Shown here piece by piece: positions 33,386 to 41,498 of a stretch of DNA of 64,000 bases. Each line of letters begins with the position of its first letter. The first letter of the stretch is position 1. The stretch lies in the NCBI RefSeq assembly GCF_041154485.1, contig NZ_AP028670.1:744001-808000 (forward strand). The letters run 5' to 3'. A program made the position numbers and the translations under genes. The notes under the pieces are model-generated. The model made no database searches, was not told the origin of the DNA, and saw only the letters and a list, made by a program, of their open reading frames with translations. The DNA comes from Variovorax sp. V93 (GTDB taxonomy: Bacteria > Pseudomonadota > Gammaproteobacteria > Burkholderiales > Burkholderiaceae_C).

Positions 33386-34188
33386 TGAACAATTTCACCG
33401 CACTGCGCTGCGAGCGACACGGCAGCACCGCGCTGTTGACGCTCGACACGCCCGCGAATCGCAACGCCTTCACCCCCGCCATGCGCGACGACCTCGCACG
33501 CGCCATTGCAGAGGTGCGTGCCGACACCGAGGTGCGCACCCTGGTGCTCGCCGGTGCGGGCGGCCAGTTCTGCTCGGGCGGCGACCTGCGCGGCATTGCC
33601 GATGCGAAGCTCGACAACGCCGGCTGGCGCGAGCGCATGCAGGCCACGCAGCGCTGGTTCAGCGAACTGATCCTGCTCGACAAGCCCGTGATCGCGGCGG
33701 TCGATGGCGCCGCCTATGGCGCGGGTTTCAGCCTGGCGCTCGCGGCCGACTTCGTGCTCGCGAGCCCGCGCGCGCGCTTCTGCATGTCCTTCCTGAAGCT
33801 GGGCCTGGTGCCGGACTGCGGCGCCTTCTACACCCTGCCGCGCGTGGTGGGCGCCCAGCGAGCGCGCGAGCTGATGCTGTCGGCGCGCGAGGTCGGCGCC
33901 GCCGAGGCGCTCGAACTCGGCATCGCCATGGAGCTGCACGAACCCGGGCAACTGCTGCCGCGCGCGCTGGCGCTGGCCCAGAGCTTCGCCGGCGCCTCGC
34001 CGCTGGCGGTGAGCCTGGTGAAGCGTGCCACCGGCGATGCGGGCGCGCTGGCCGCGCTGCTCGACACCGAGGCGAACGTGCAGGCGCTGGCCTTCGGCAG
34101 TGCCGAGCACCGCGAGGCGGTGAACCGTTTCCTGGACAAGAAGCCGTTGTCGTTTCTGTGGCCGGCCAACAAGGAGCAAGCCCAATGA
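33385..34188 (+). CDS. enoyl-CoA hydratase/isomerase family protein
   Basis: A 267-residue crotonase-fold protein. The oxyanion holes are QFCSGGDLRG and DGAAYGAGFSLALAADF; the C-terminal helix ends in FLDKKPLSF. At the catalytic loop it reads SFLKLGLVPDCGAFYTLPR: the first hydratase Glu is absent and one Asp remains, the arrangement of PaaG-like delta3-delta2 isomerases. An isomerase role, shifting a double bond for the dienoyl-CoA reductase or hydratase, is therefore as likely as hydration. One-base overlap with the ligase stop. Confidence 0.75.
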   Translation: MNNFTALRCERHGSTALLTLDTPANRNAFTPAMRDDLARAIAEVRADTEVRTLVLAGAGGQFCSGGDLRGIADAKLDNAGWRERMQATQRWFSELILLDKPVIAAVDGAAYGAGFSLALAADFVLASPRARFCMSFLKLGLVPDCGAFYTLPRVVGAQRARELMLSAREVGAAEALELGIAMELHEPGQLLPRALALAQSFAGASPLAVSLVKRATGDAGALAALLDTEANVQALAFGSAEHREAVNRFLDKKPLSFLWPANKEQAQ

Positions 34189-34574
34189 ACGACAACAGCA
34201 TCGGCGTGCAGGCCTTCCACCAGCGCGAACTCGACGCCGGCCGCTTCCTGCTCCAGCGCTGCGGCGACTGCGGCCGCCACGTCTACTACCCGCGCGAATG
34301 CTGCCCGCACTGCGGCGGCACGGCACTCGAATGGAAGACGCCCGGCGGGCTCGGCACCGTGCATGCCGTGACGACCGTGCGGCGCAAGCCGGCCGATGGC
34401 GGCGACCTCAACGTGAGCCTGGTCGATCTCGACGAAGGCGTGCGGCTCATGACCCGCATCGAGAATCTCGCGCCCGAAGCGGTGCGCATCGGCCTGCGCG
34501 TCCAGGCGCGGGTGCAGGTGAAGGACGGCCGGGGACTGGTGCTGTTCGACGCCATCGAAGGAGCCGCTGCATGA
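34185..34574 (+). CDS. DUF35 Zn-ribbon OB-fold protein
   Basis: A 129-residue protein with an N-terminal rubredoxin-like zinc ribbon, CGDCG ... CCPHCGG (residues about 26-45), and a C-terminal OB-fold, GLGTVHAVTTVRR through VKDGRGLVLFDAI. DUF35 proteins pair with thiolase-like partners; in actinobacterial steroid side-chain catabolism the ChsH2 DUF35 domain is required by aldolase Ltp2. It is coupled by ATGA overlaps to the crotonase gene before and the Cys-less thiolase homologue after it, so the two last products likely form a complex. Confidence 0.85.
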   Translation: MNDNSIGVQAFHQRELDAGRFLLQRCGDCGRHVYYPRECCPHCGGTALEWKTPGGLGTVHAVTTVRRKPADGGDLNVSLVDLDEGVRLMTRIENLAPEAVRIGLRVQARVQVKDGRGLVLFDAIEGAAA

Positions 34575-35752
34575 GCGCCGGACTCAAAGCCCTGCGCGGC
34601 AGCGCTGCGATCTCCGGCGTCGCCACCTTCGGCTGCGGCGAGACACCGGGCTTCACCGACATGGAATTGCTGGCGCACGCAGCCCGCGCGGCCGTGGCGG
34701 ACGCAGGCCTCGACATGCGCGACATCGACGGGCTGTGCACGGCCAGCGCCTCGGCCGCGATGTGGGCCCTGCCGGTGGTCGAGTACCTGGGCCTCGATCC
34801 GCGCTACATCGACGGCACCATGCTGGGCGGCAGCAGCTTCATCGCGCACCTGCTGCCCGCGATGCAGGCCATACGTTGCGGCCAGTGCAGCGCGGTGCTC
34901 GTCTGCTACGGCAGCGCGCAGCGCAGCGCCGCCTTCGGCCGGCGCGAGATCGTGGCGGCGCGCCGCTTTCTCGACCCGCAGCCCTACGAACATCCCTACG
35001 AGCCGATGCTGCCGGTGTCGGCCTACGCGCTGGCGGCGTCGCGCCACATGCACGAATTCGGCACCACGCGCGAGCAGCTCGCCGACGTGGCGGTGGCGGC
35101 GCGCGCCTGGGCCGCGCTCAACCCGGAGGCCTTCATGCGCGAGCCGCTCACGCGCGGGGAGGTGCTGGGCGCCCGCATGGTGTCGGACCCGCTGACCGTG
35201 CGCGACTGCTGCCTGGTCACCGACGGGGCCGGCGCCTGCGTGCTGGTGAGCGCCGAGCGCGCGAGGGACCTGCCCAAGCAGCCGGTCTACGTGCTGGGCA
35301 ATGCCACGGCGGTGTGGAACCGGCAGATCTCCTCGATGGCGGACCTCACCGTCACGGCGGCAAGCCAGTCGGGCCGCGAGGCCTTCGCGATGGCCGGGCT
35401 TGCGCCCAAGGACATGGATGTGGTGCAGCTCTACGACGCCTTCACCATCAACACGCTGCTGTTTCTCGAAGACCTGGGCTTCTGTCCCAAGGGCGAGGGC
35501 GGCCGCTTCGTGGCCGACGGCGCCATCGCGCCGGGCGGGCGGCTTGCGGTCAACACCAACGGCGGCGGGCTGTCGTGCGTGCATCCCGGCATGTACGGCA
35601 TCTTCGCGCTCATCGAGGCCGTGCGGCAGCTGCGCGGCGAATGCGGCGAGCGGCAGGTGAAGAACGCGCACACCGCGCTCGCGCATGGCAATGGCGGCAC
35701 GCTGTCGAGCCAGGCCACCGCGATCCTGGGTACGGCCGAAGCGCTGCGTTGA
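34571..35752 (+). CDS. thiolase-superfamily protein lacking the nucleophilic Cys (Ltp2-aldolase-like)
   Basis: A 393-residue thiolase-fold protein. Where thiolases have Cys (N-N-C-S-T-G) it reads TMLGGSSFIAHLLP, with no Cys. The later sites are YDAFTINTLLFLEDLGFCPKGEGG, with Tyr replacing His, and NTNGGGLSCVHPG. The Tyr and missing Cys match Ltp2-type retro-aldolases that cleave a tertiary beta-hydroxyacyl-CoA side chain, and the immediately preceding DUF35 gene supplies the usual partner. The aldolase call is inference from these residues and context; it may instead be an inactive thiolase. Confidence 0.75.
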   Translation: MSAGLKALRGSAAISGVATFGCGETPGFTDMELLAHAARAAVADAGLDMRDIDGLCTASASAAMWALPVVEYLGLDPRYIDGTMLGGSSFIAHLLPAMQAIRCGQCSAVLVCYGSAQRSAAFGRREIVAARRFLDPQPYEHPYEPMLPVSAYALAASRHMHEFGTTREQLADVAVAARAWAALNPEAFMREPLTRGEVLGARMVSDPLTVRDCCLVTDGAGACVLVSAERARDLPKQPVYVLGNATAVWNRQISSMADLTVTAASQSGREAFAMAGLAPKDMDVVQLYDAFTINTLLFLEDLGFCPKGEGGRFVADGAIAPGGRLAVNTNGGGLSCVHPGMYGIFALIEAVRQLRGECGERQVKNAHTALAHGNGGTLSSQATAILGTAEALR

Positions 35753-35793
35753 GCCGAGTCGAGTTATTCCAACCCCGAAGAGGAGACAAGCCC

Positions 35794-36786
35794 ATGAAGA
35801 CATCGTCGATGCCGCTACGCAGGCTCTGCATGGCCACAGGCCTCGCGCTTCTGCTCGCCACGCCGGCGCTGGCGCAAACGCCCGCGCAGCCCGCCTATCC
35901 GAGCCAGCCGCTCAAGCTGATCGTGCCCTACCCCGCCGGCGGCGCCACCGACACGCTGGCGCGCACCATCGGCCAGAAGCTGCAGGAAGCCTGGGGACAG
36001 CCTGCGATGGTGGAGAACCGCCCCGGCGCCGGCGGCACCATCGGCAACGGTTTCGTCGCCAAGGCACCGGCCGACGGCCACACCGTGCTGATCGCCATCA
36101 CCGCGCTGATCCAGCAGCCGCCGCTCATGGACAAGCTCGCCTACGATCCGCTGAAGGACCTCGCACCCGTCACGATGATCGCGCGCAGCCCCAGCATGCT
36201 GGCCGTGCCGCTGGACTCGCCCGCGAAGAACCTCAAGGACTTCATCGCGATGGTGAAGCAGAGCCCCGGCAAGTACAACTTCGGCAGCTACGGCGCCGGC
36301 ACCTCGTCGCACATCCAGGGCGCGCTCCTGAACATGCAGGCCGGCATCGACCTGGTGCACGTGCCCTTCCAGGGCGCTGCGCCGCTGGTCACCAACCTGG
36401 TGGGCGGCCAGCTCGCCTCGGCCTTCATCGACAGCGCCACCGCGCGGCCGCATCTCAAGTCGATGCGCCCGCTAGCGGTGACCGGCACGCAGCGCATGCC
36501 CGGCCTGCCCGAGGTACCCACCTTCGCCGAGCTGGGCTACCACTCCTTCGACCCGTACGGCTGGTTCGGCGTGTTCCTGCCCGCCGCCACGCCCGCGCCG
36601 CTGGTGCAGAAGCTCTCCGACGAGATCGACCGCATCGTGCACCTGCCCGAGGTCAGCGCCAAGATCGAGGCGCTGGGCCTGCAGGTGGGCGGCGGCAAGC
36701 CCGAAGCATTCCAGAAGCTGGTGCGCGCGGATGCCGCCATCTACGCCAGGATCATCAAGGACGCGAACATCCGCCTGGCGCAGTGA
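35794..36786 (+). CDS. Bug family solute receptor
   Basis: A 330-residue exported receptor closing the 16-kb cluster. Leader CMATGLALLLATPALAQ, then YPSQPLKLIVPYPAGGATDTLARTIGQKL, AMVENRPGAGGTIGNGFVAKAPADGHTVL and VHVPFQGAAPLVTNLVGGQ. AGAGGAGACAAGCCC precedes ATG 35794. It is the second Bug protein of the cluster; the two may bind different carboxylates or the substrate and a shorter product. Downstream lies 180 bases without a gene. Confidence 0.85.
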   Translation: MKTSSMPLRRLCMATGLALLLATPALAQTPAQPAYPSQPLKLIVPYPAGGATDTLARTIGQKLQEAWGQPAMVENRPGAGGTIGNGFVAKAPADGHTVLIAITALIQQPPLMDKLAYDPLKDLAPVTMIARSPSMLAVPLDSPAKNLKDFIAMVKQSPGKYNFGSYGAGTSSHIQGALLNMQAGIDLVHVPFQGAAPLVTNLVGGQLASAFIDSATARPHLKSMRPLAVTGTQRMPGLPEVPTFAELGYHSFDPYGWFGVFLPAATPAPLVQKLSDEIDRIVHLPEVSAKIEALGLQVGGGKPEAFQKLVRADAAIYARIIKDANIRLAQ

Positions 36787-36966
36787 GCGCGAGCCGTTGC
36801 AGCGCGGCGCGAGGTGGCGCAAGATGCCACATGGCAGCCTCGACGCAGGCTTGAGATTCGCCGCTCCGTCGTGGCGCTCGTCGCCGTTCGCCGCCATGCG
36901 GCTGGTTCGGGACGGCGAGGTCCCTTTCGTTCGCTGGGCAACGCCAACAGGTACTGGAGGATTTCT

Positions 36967-37797
36967 ATGCCGAATCGGATCAACGAAGCCATCCAGACGC
37001 ATTACGGCCGCCCGGATGTGGGAAGCGTCATCCTGGCGGCCCTGGAAAAGGCGGGCAAAGACCTGGACCGCCTCACGCCGGAAGACTTGGCACCTGTCGA
37101 CGAGTTTCATATCCGGGGCCGGGCAGCGACGCTTGAGCTTGCCCGGGCCGCGGGTCTCGATGCGAACAAGCGTGTGCTCGATGTCGGCAGCGGTGTTGGC
37201 GGCACTTCGCGCTGTCTTGCAAGGGAATTCGGTTGCCACGTCACTGGCATTGACCTCACGGACGAATACTGCCGTGCCGCTGCAATGCTCTCTGCCAGGG
37301 TCGGCCTCGCGGACCTGGTCGACTATCGCCAGGGTGATGCCACCAACCTGCCGTTCGACGACGGCGTGTTCGACGTCGTCTGGACGGAGCACGTGGCCAT
37401 GAACATTCCAGACAAGCTCCGGCTGTACGAGGAGATGCACCGGGTTCTGAAGCCGGGCGGCACGCTCGCCATCTACGACGTGTTGGCCGGCCCTTCTGGA
37501 CCGGTCCTGTTTCCCGTCCCTTGGGCGCGCACGCCGGATACGAGCTTCCTCGTGCAGCCGGACGAGTTGCGCAGGCTTCTCGAGAACGCGGGATTCACGA
37601 TTTCTGACTGGATGGACACGACCGAGGCCGCGCGCACGTGGTTTGTCTCCCTGGTCGAGAAGATCCGCAAGGAAGGCTTTCCGCCCCTTGGATTCCATCT
37701 GCTTCTGGGGGCTGACTTTCAGGCGATGGCACAAAACCAAGGGCGAAATCTCCAGGAAGGGCGGATTGTTCTTGGACAAGTTGTCGCAAGGAAATAG
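36967..37797 (+). CDS. class I SAM-dependent methyltransferase
   Basis: A 276-residue methyltransferase. Motif I is VLDVGSGVGGTSRCLA, motif II DYRQGDATNLPF and post-II VWTEHVAMNIPDK ... RVLKPGGTLAIYDVL. Overall pattern is like UbiE/glycine-sarcosine methyltransferase-like small-molecule enzymes; the acceptor is unknown. Its lower GC and more mixed codon use than the upstream operon suggest a separate unit. TGGAGGATTTCT gives a good ribosome site at ATG 36967. Confidence 0.8.
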   Translation: MPNRINEAIQTHYGRPDVGSVILAALEKAGKDLDRLTPEDLAPVDEFHIRGRAATLELARAAGLDANKRVLDVGSGVGGTSRCLAREFGCHVTGIDLTDEYCRAAAMLSARVGLADLVDYRQGDATNLPFDDGVFDVVWTEHVAMNIPDKLRLYEEMHRVLKPGGTLAIYDVLAGPSGPVLFPVPWARTPDTSFLVQPDELRRLLENAGFTISDWMDTTEAARTWFVSLVEKIRKEGFPPLGFHLLLGADFQAMAQNQGRNLQEGRIVLGQVVARK

Positions 37798-37800
37798 GCG

Positions 37801-37920
37801 GCGCCCAACAATGGCGTGCAGCCGCCCGGCATCCGACATACCGTCATGGCCTGGCCGGACCACTGCGAGCTGATCGAGATCGTGCCGCCTGCGGAACACG
37901 AGACGGTCAACGACGCGTGA
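37801..37920 (+). pseudogene. C-terminal remnant of a cupin protein
   Basis: A plus-strand frame immediately after the methyltransferase encodes about 39 residues ending in a stop: PPGIRHTVMAWPDHCELIEIVPPAEHETVNDA. This matches the last strands of small cupins (histidine of the second cupin motif, then the acidic tail C-E-L-I-E-I-V-x-P-A-x-x-E-T). No start or first cupin motif precedes it, so it is a truncated leftover. The identification rests on pattern only. Confidence 0.5.
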
Positions 37921-37935
37921 ATGCAGCCGCTGCGG

Positions 37936-38748
37936 CTACGCCGATGCCGTGCCCTTGACGGCCCAGGCCAGCGCCGCGTAGGAGCGAGGGCCATCGGCTT
38001 CGCCGTCGAGATAGGCCGCCTCGACGGCATCGCGCAGCCGTGAGCGCGCGGCCGCGTCGAGCGTGGCGACGTACTCCGCGCCGGGACCGTCTTTGCCCTC
38101 GAAGGGTGCCCAGTAATCCGCGAACGAGGCGAACTCCATCCGGATGGCGAGCGTCGTTTCTTCCACGCCCTTGAACCCGGCGTCGCGCCAGGCCCGCGCC
38201 AGTTCGCCGGGCCGCGTCAGGGGCCGCGTGTAGTTGCGGGCGCGGCGCGCCCCGGCCTCCGGGTCGAGCACGGCGGCAGTGTCGAAGAACATGCGGTTGG
38301 CGATCCAGCCGCCGCGCGCGTCCCACACCGCCGCACCGATCACCGCGCCGGGCCTGGCGACGCGGCGCATCTCGGCAATGGCCTTGCCCGGCTCCGGCAC
38401 GAAGTGCAGCACCAGCAGCGAGAGCACGCGGTCGAAGCTTTGCGCCGGGTACGGCAGCGCGCAGGCGTCGGCCACCTCGAAGACGATGCGCGCATCCTCG
38501 TTGTGGCGCCGGGCCTGTTCGACGTAGGGCAGCGCGATGTCCACGCCCCGCATTTCGCCGGCGCCGGTGCGTCGGGCCACGGCGAAAGTCAGGTGGCCGG
38601 TGCCGCAGCCGACATCGAGGATGCGGTCGCCGTCCGCTGTGCCGACGAAGTCGAGAAAAGGCAGCGCGAGGAGTCGGCTCCAGCGGCCCATCAGCCGTTC
38701 ATAGCCATCGCCGTCGGCGGCGACGAAGGTCGAGGACGTGGTGCTCAT
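37936..38748 (-). CDS. class I SAM-dependent methyltransferase
   Basis: A 270-residue enzyme with ILDVGCGTGHLTFAVA, FEVADACALPYPAQSFDRVLSLLVLHFVP and EMRRVARPGAVIGAAVWD, the Methyltransf_11/25 pattern. The C-terminal part RPLTRPGELARAWRDAGFKGVEE is typical of UbiE-like enzymes acting on small molecules. ATG 38748 is favoured by AGGAATTGCC upstream on the minus strand. It is unrelated in sequence to the neighbouring methyltransferase and points towards it across the cupin remnant. Confidence 0.8.
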   Translation of the reverse strand: MSTTSSTFVAADGDGYERLMGRWSRLLALPFLDFVGTADGDRILDVGCGTGHLTFAVARRTGAGEMRGVDIALPYVEQARRHNEDARIVFEVADACALPYPAQSFDRVLSLLVLHFVPEPGKAIAEMRRVARPGAVIGAAVWDARGGWIANRMFFDTAAVLDPEAGARRARNYTRPLTRPGELARAWRDAGFKGVEETTLAIRMEFASFADYWAPFEGKDGPGAEYVATLDAAARSRLRDAVEAAYLDGEADGPRSYAALAWAVKGTASA

Positions 38749-38888
38749 GGCAATTCCTCCGCACGGCCGGGCGCATGGAAGGGTGCCGCGCAGGCACATG
38801 CTATGCCTCGGCCGATGGCGGCGTCAACGCCGGCGCGCCTGCCGGTTTTCGGGCCGGCCGGAGTTCATGCTTCCTGGGAGCGCGTCGG

Positions 38889-39974
38889 CTACAACCCTTG
38901 TCGTGGCGCTTTTTGCAGCAGTTCCGCAAGCTGCGCCTTCCACCACGCTGCCTGACCTGTGGTTCCGTGCCCGGTGGTCCGGTCGCTGGCCGGAATCAGG
39001 TAGTAGCGGCCATTTTTCACGCGCTTCATTTCACGTTCCATGATGCCGGTCTCGGGCGGGTTGCGCTCGTCGTCAGCCGCGTTGATGGCGAGCACGGCAG
39101 CCTGAATGCGCTCCAGCCCGGGGGACGGGTTGTAGTCGGCGGACGCCTCCCATTGGTAGAGGATGTCGTTTGCATCCGCGGTGAAGGGCGCACCCAGTCG
39201 CGCCTCCAGCAGCTTGTCGGCCTGGGCGCGCGTCGGCGCGGCCTTGTACATCGCCAGGTTGCCGCCGTTGGTGGCGGTGGCGAAGAACACGGAGGCCAGC
39301 TGGGCGCTGCGGGGCTGGGTGGCGTAGTTGCCGTTGTTCCACTCCGGATCCCTGCGGATGGACTCGGTCAGCAGCCGGCGCATCATCCAGTTGCGGCTGG
39401 CCATCTCGGTGGGCTGGCACGCCATCGGCACCAGCGCGTCCATGGCGCCAGGGTGCTTCACGCCCCACATCCAGGCGTGCATGCCCCCCATGGAGTTGCC
39501 GATGATCGCGCGCAGGTGCTTGACGCCGAGGTGTTCGGTGACGAGCCGGTACTGCGCGTCCACCATGTCGTCGTAGTTGTAGCGGGGAAAGTTGGCGCGC
39601 AGGCCATCGGAGGGGCGGGCCGACTTGCCTGTTCCCAGACCGTCGGGAATGATGATGTAGTAGCGGGTGGCATCCAGCGGCTGGCCCACGCCGAACAGCT
39701 CGCCGGCAAAGGCGGGCGTCAGCATGCTTGCCGCCGAGCCGGCGGTTCCATGCAGGATCAACACCGGCTCGCCACCGGGCGCGCCAATGGTCACGTAGTT
39801 CAGGCGCAGTTCCGGCATGACCTGGCCGGTATGAAAGCGAAAGTCCTTGGCGATCCAGCTGCCCTCCTTGGGCGCCGGGTAATCGGCGGCCCGGCTCGTC
39901 AAGGCGAGCATCGCCAGGCAGGAGTACAAAGCGGCTCGCAAAGCGAACCGGTTGAAGTGTGGAACAGCGGGCAT
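38889..39974 (-). CDS. exported alpha/beta hydrolase, homoserine O-acetyltransferase-like
   Basis: A 361-residue alpha/beta hydrolase with a signal peptide (FALRAALYSCLAMLALTSRAAD). Mature sequence shows LILHGTAGSAASM, the nucleophile elbow GNSMGGMHAW and C-terminal DRTTGHGTTGQAAWWK holding the catalytic His, in the order of MetX/homoserine acetyltransferase-like hydrolases. Export and lack of a met context make a hydrolase role more likely than methionine synthesis. ATG 39974 has AGGAGACTGC upstream. It is divergent from a GST gene. Confidence 0.75.
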   Translation of the reverse strand: MPAVPHFNRFALRAALYSCLAMLALTSRAADYPAPKEGSWIAKDFRFHTGQVMPELRLNYVTIGAPGGEPVLILHGTAGSAASMLTPAFAGELFGVGQPLDATRYYIIIPDGLGTGKSARPSDGLRANFPRYNYDDMVDAQYRLVTEHLGVKHLRAIIGNSMGGMHAWMWGVKHPGAMDALVPMACQPTEMASRNWMMRRLLTESIRRDPEWNNGNYATQPRSAQLASVFFATATNGGNLAMYKAAPTRAQADKLLEARLGAPFTADANDILYQWEASADYNPSPGLERIQAAVLAINAADDERNPPETGIMEREMKRVKNGRYYLIPASDRTTGHGTTGQAAWWKAQLAELLQKAPRQGL

Positions 39975-40053
39975 GCAGTCTCCTATGGTTTGAGCACAAT
40001 TTACCGCGAATGCCACATTTGCCGCACCATGGACTCTCTTCTGGACACTCACC

Positions 40054-40701
40054 ATGACCATCACCATCACCGCTTTTGAACGCTCGCCCGACGGCGGCAA
40101 GGGCCTGGCGCGCGACACGCGCGTGCGCTGGGCATTGGAGGAAGCCGGCCTGCCCTACGAGGTGCGCCTGGTGTCCTTCCGCGCGATGAAGGAGGCCGCG
40201 CATCTGGCGCTGAATCCCTTCGGCCAGATCCCCACCTACGAGGAGGGCGAGCTCGCGCTGTTCGAGACCGGTGCCATCGTGCTGCACATTGCCGAGCGCC
40301 GCCCGGGCCTGTTCCCGGCCGATGCCAACGCAAGGGCGCGCGCCATCGCGTGGATGTTCGCGGCGGTCAATACGATCGAGCCGCCCATCCTCGAACTCGT
40401 CACGGTCAAGCTGACGGAAGGCGACAAGCCCTGGAAGGCCGAGCGCATGCCCCTCGTGGAGGACCGGGTGCGCGCCCGGCTGAACCAACTGGCCGCCCGC
40501 CTCGGCGAGGCCGACTGGCTGGACGGCGGCTTCAGTGCGGGCGACCTGCTGATGGTGTCGGTGCTGCTGCGGCTTCGGCCCTCCGGCCTGCTGGACGAGT
40601 TTCCCAGCCTGGCCGCCTATGTCGCGCGCGGTGAAGCGCGGCCGGCCTACCAGCGGGCGTTTGCCGCTCAGCTGGCGATCAACGCCGCTCCCGCTCCATA
40701 G
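40054..40701 (+). CDS. glutathione S-transferase
   Basis: A 215-residue GST. The N-domain has DTRVRWALEEAGLPYEVRLV, the cis-Pro loop NPFGQIPTYEEGELALFETGAIVLHIAER with the E-T/S glutathione contact; the C-domain contains WLDGGFSAGDLLMVSVLLRL. The active-site Ser/Tyr is not evident, the early segment SPDGGKG suggesting a beta-class-like or YfcG-like enzyme. It faces an exported hydrolase across an 80-base promoter gap and is followed by the cytochrome gene's control region. Confidence 0.85.
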   Translation: MTITITAFERSPDGGKGLARDTRVRWALEEAGLPYEVRLVSFRAMKEAAHLALNPFGQIPTYEEGELALFETGAIVLHIAERRPGLFPADANARARAIAWMFAAVNTIEPPILELVTVKLTEGDKPWKAERMPLVEDRVRARLNQLAARLGEADWLDGGFSAGDLLMVSVLLRLRPSGLLDEFPSLAAYVARGEARPAYQRAFAAQLAINAAPAP

Positions 40702-40813
40702 CAGACATTCCCGGAGACCGCGTGGATGAGCGCTTCGCATGGGGACAGCAGTTTTCGCCCCGCGGCCCACGCCACCGAACGTCTGTGTCTGTATTCGCCG
40801 CTGCACTACCCAT

Positions 40814-40850
40814 GACAAAGCGCCCAGGCAGAAATGGGACAAAGCGCCCA
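40814..40850. promoter_or_regulatory. 13-bp direct repeat upstream of cytochrome c gene
   Basis: GACAAAGCGCCCA occurs twice without mismatch, at 40814-40826 and 40838-40850, 24 bases apart start to start, or a little over two helix turns. The pair lies 76 bases upstream of the cytochrome start. Tandem half-sites of this form are typical of AraC-type activators. Confidence 0.55.
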
Positions 40851-40925
40851 TGCGCGGTTCAGAGCCGATCGCTACCGTGGTGCCATGTCTACTTCGACAT
40901 GAACGCCAAGCCCGGGAGCCAGCCA

Positions 40926-41456
40926 ATGAAGAATCGCATGAACTCACATGCCGCTCTGACGGCTCACCTGCTTCGCCGCGTCGCGCGCACCAGCGCCGTG
41001 TTGACCGTCCTTCTGTCCTCCGCCCTGGCAGGGGCGCAAACAGGCAGCAGCCAGAAGGCGAACAAGGACGAGATTCAGCGCGGCCGCTACCTGGTGATGA
41101 TCGCGGGCTGCAATGATTGCCACACGCCCGGCTACGCCGCGAAGAACGGTGAGGTCGATGAGAAGCTGTGGTTGACTGGCGACGCCCTGGGCTGGTCCGG
41201 CCCGTGGGGCACTACGTATGCGGTCAATCTGCGCTTGCTCATGGCTGACATGAGCAAGCAGCAGTGGGTGAAGCATGCGCGCACCATGACACCCCGCCCG
41301 CCCATGCCATGGTTCAACGTGCGCCCGATGACCGAGGCGGACCTGAAGGCCATCTACGCCTACACCCGCTCGCTGGGTCGCGGCGGTGACCCGGCGCCCG
41401 CTTTTGTACCGCCGGGTACCAAGCCTGGCGGCCCGGTGGTGCAGTTCCCCGGCTGA
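40926..41456 (+). CDS. exported c-type cytochrome
   Basis: A 176-residue protein with a long signal peptide (HLLRRVARTSAVLTVLLSSALAGAQ) and one heme-binding motif CNDCH in MIAGCNDCHTPGY; a distal Met ligand may be in FNVRPMTEADLKAIYAYTRSLG. Such proteins accept electrons from periplasmic dehydrogenases or feed oxidases. ATG 40926 follows GGGAGCC; a frame open from 40722 would start inside the direct-repeat region without ribosome site. No partner dehydrogenase is adjacent. Confidence 0.8.
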   Translation: MKNRMNSHAALTAHLLRRVARTSAVLTVLLSSALAGAQTGSSQKANKDEIQRGRYLVMIAGCNDCHTPGYAAKNGEVDEKLWLTGDALGWSGPWGTTYAVNLRLLMADMSKQQWVKHARTMTPRPPMPWFNVRPMTEADLKAIYAYTRSLGRGGDPAPAFVPPGTKPGGPVVQFPG

Positions 41457-41498
41457 TCATCATGCAACGCGGTTCGCAGCGGCGGGCGAAGAATCCCC

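Noticed and set aside
36787..36966. Possible terminator after the 16-kb cluster
   Set aside because: Only a 5-bp TGCCA/TGGCA pair is seen and no T-run, so there is no supported rho-independent terminator.
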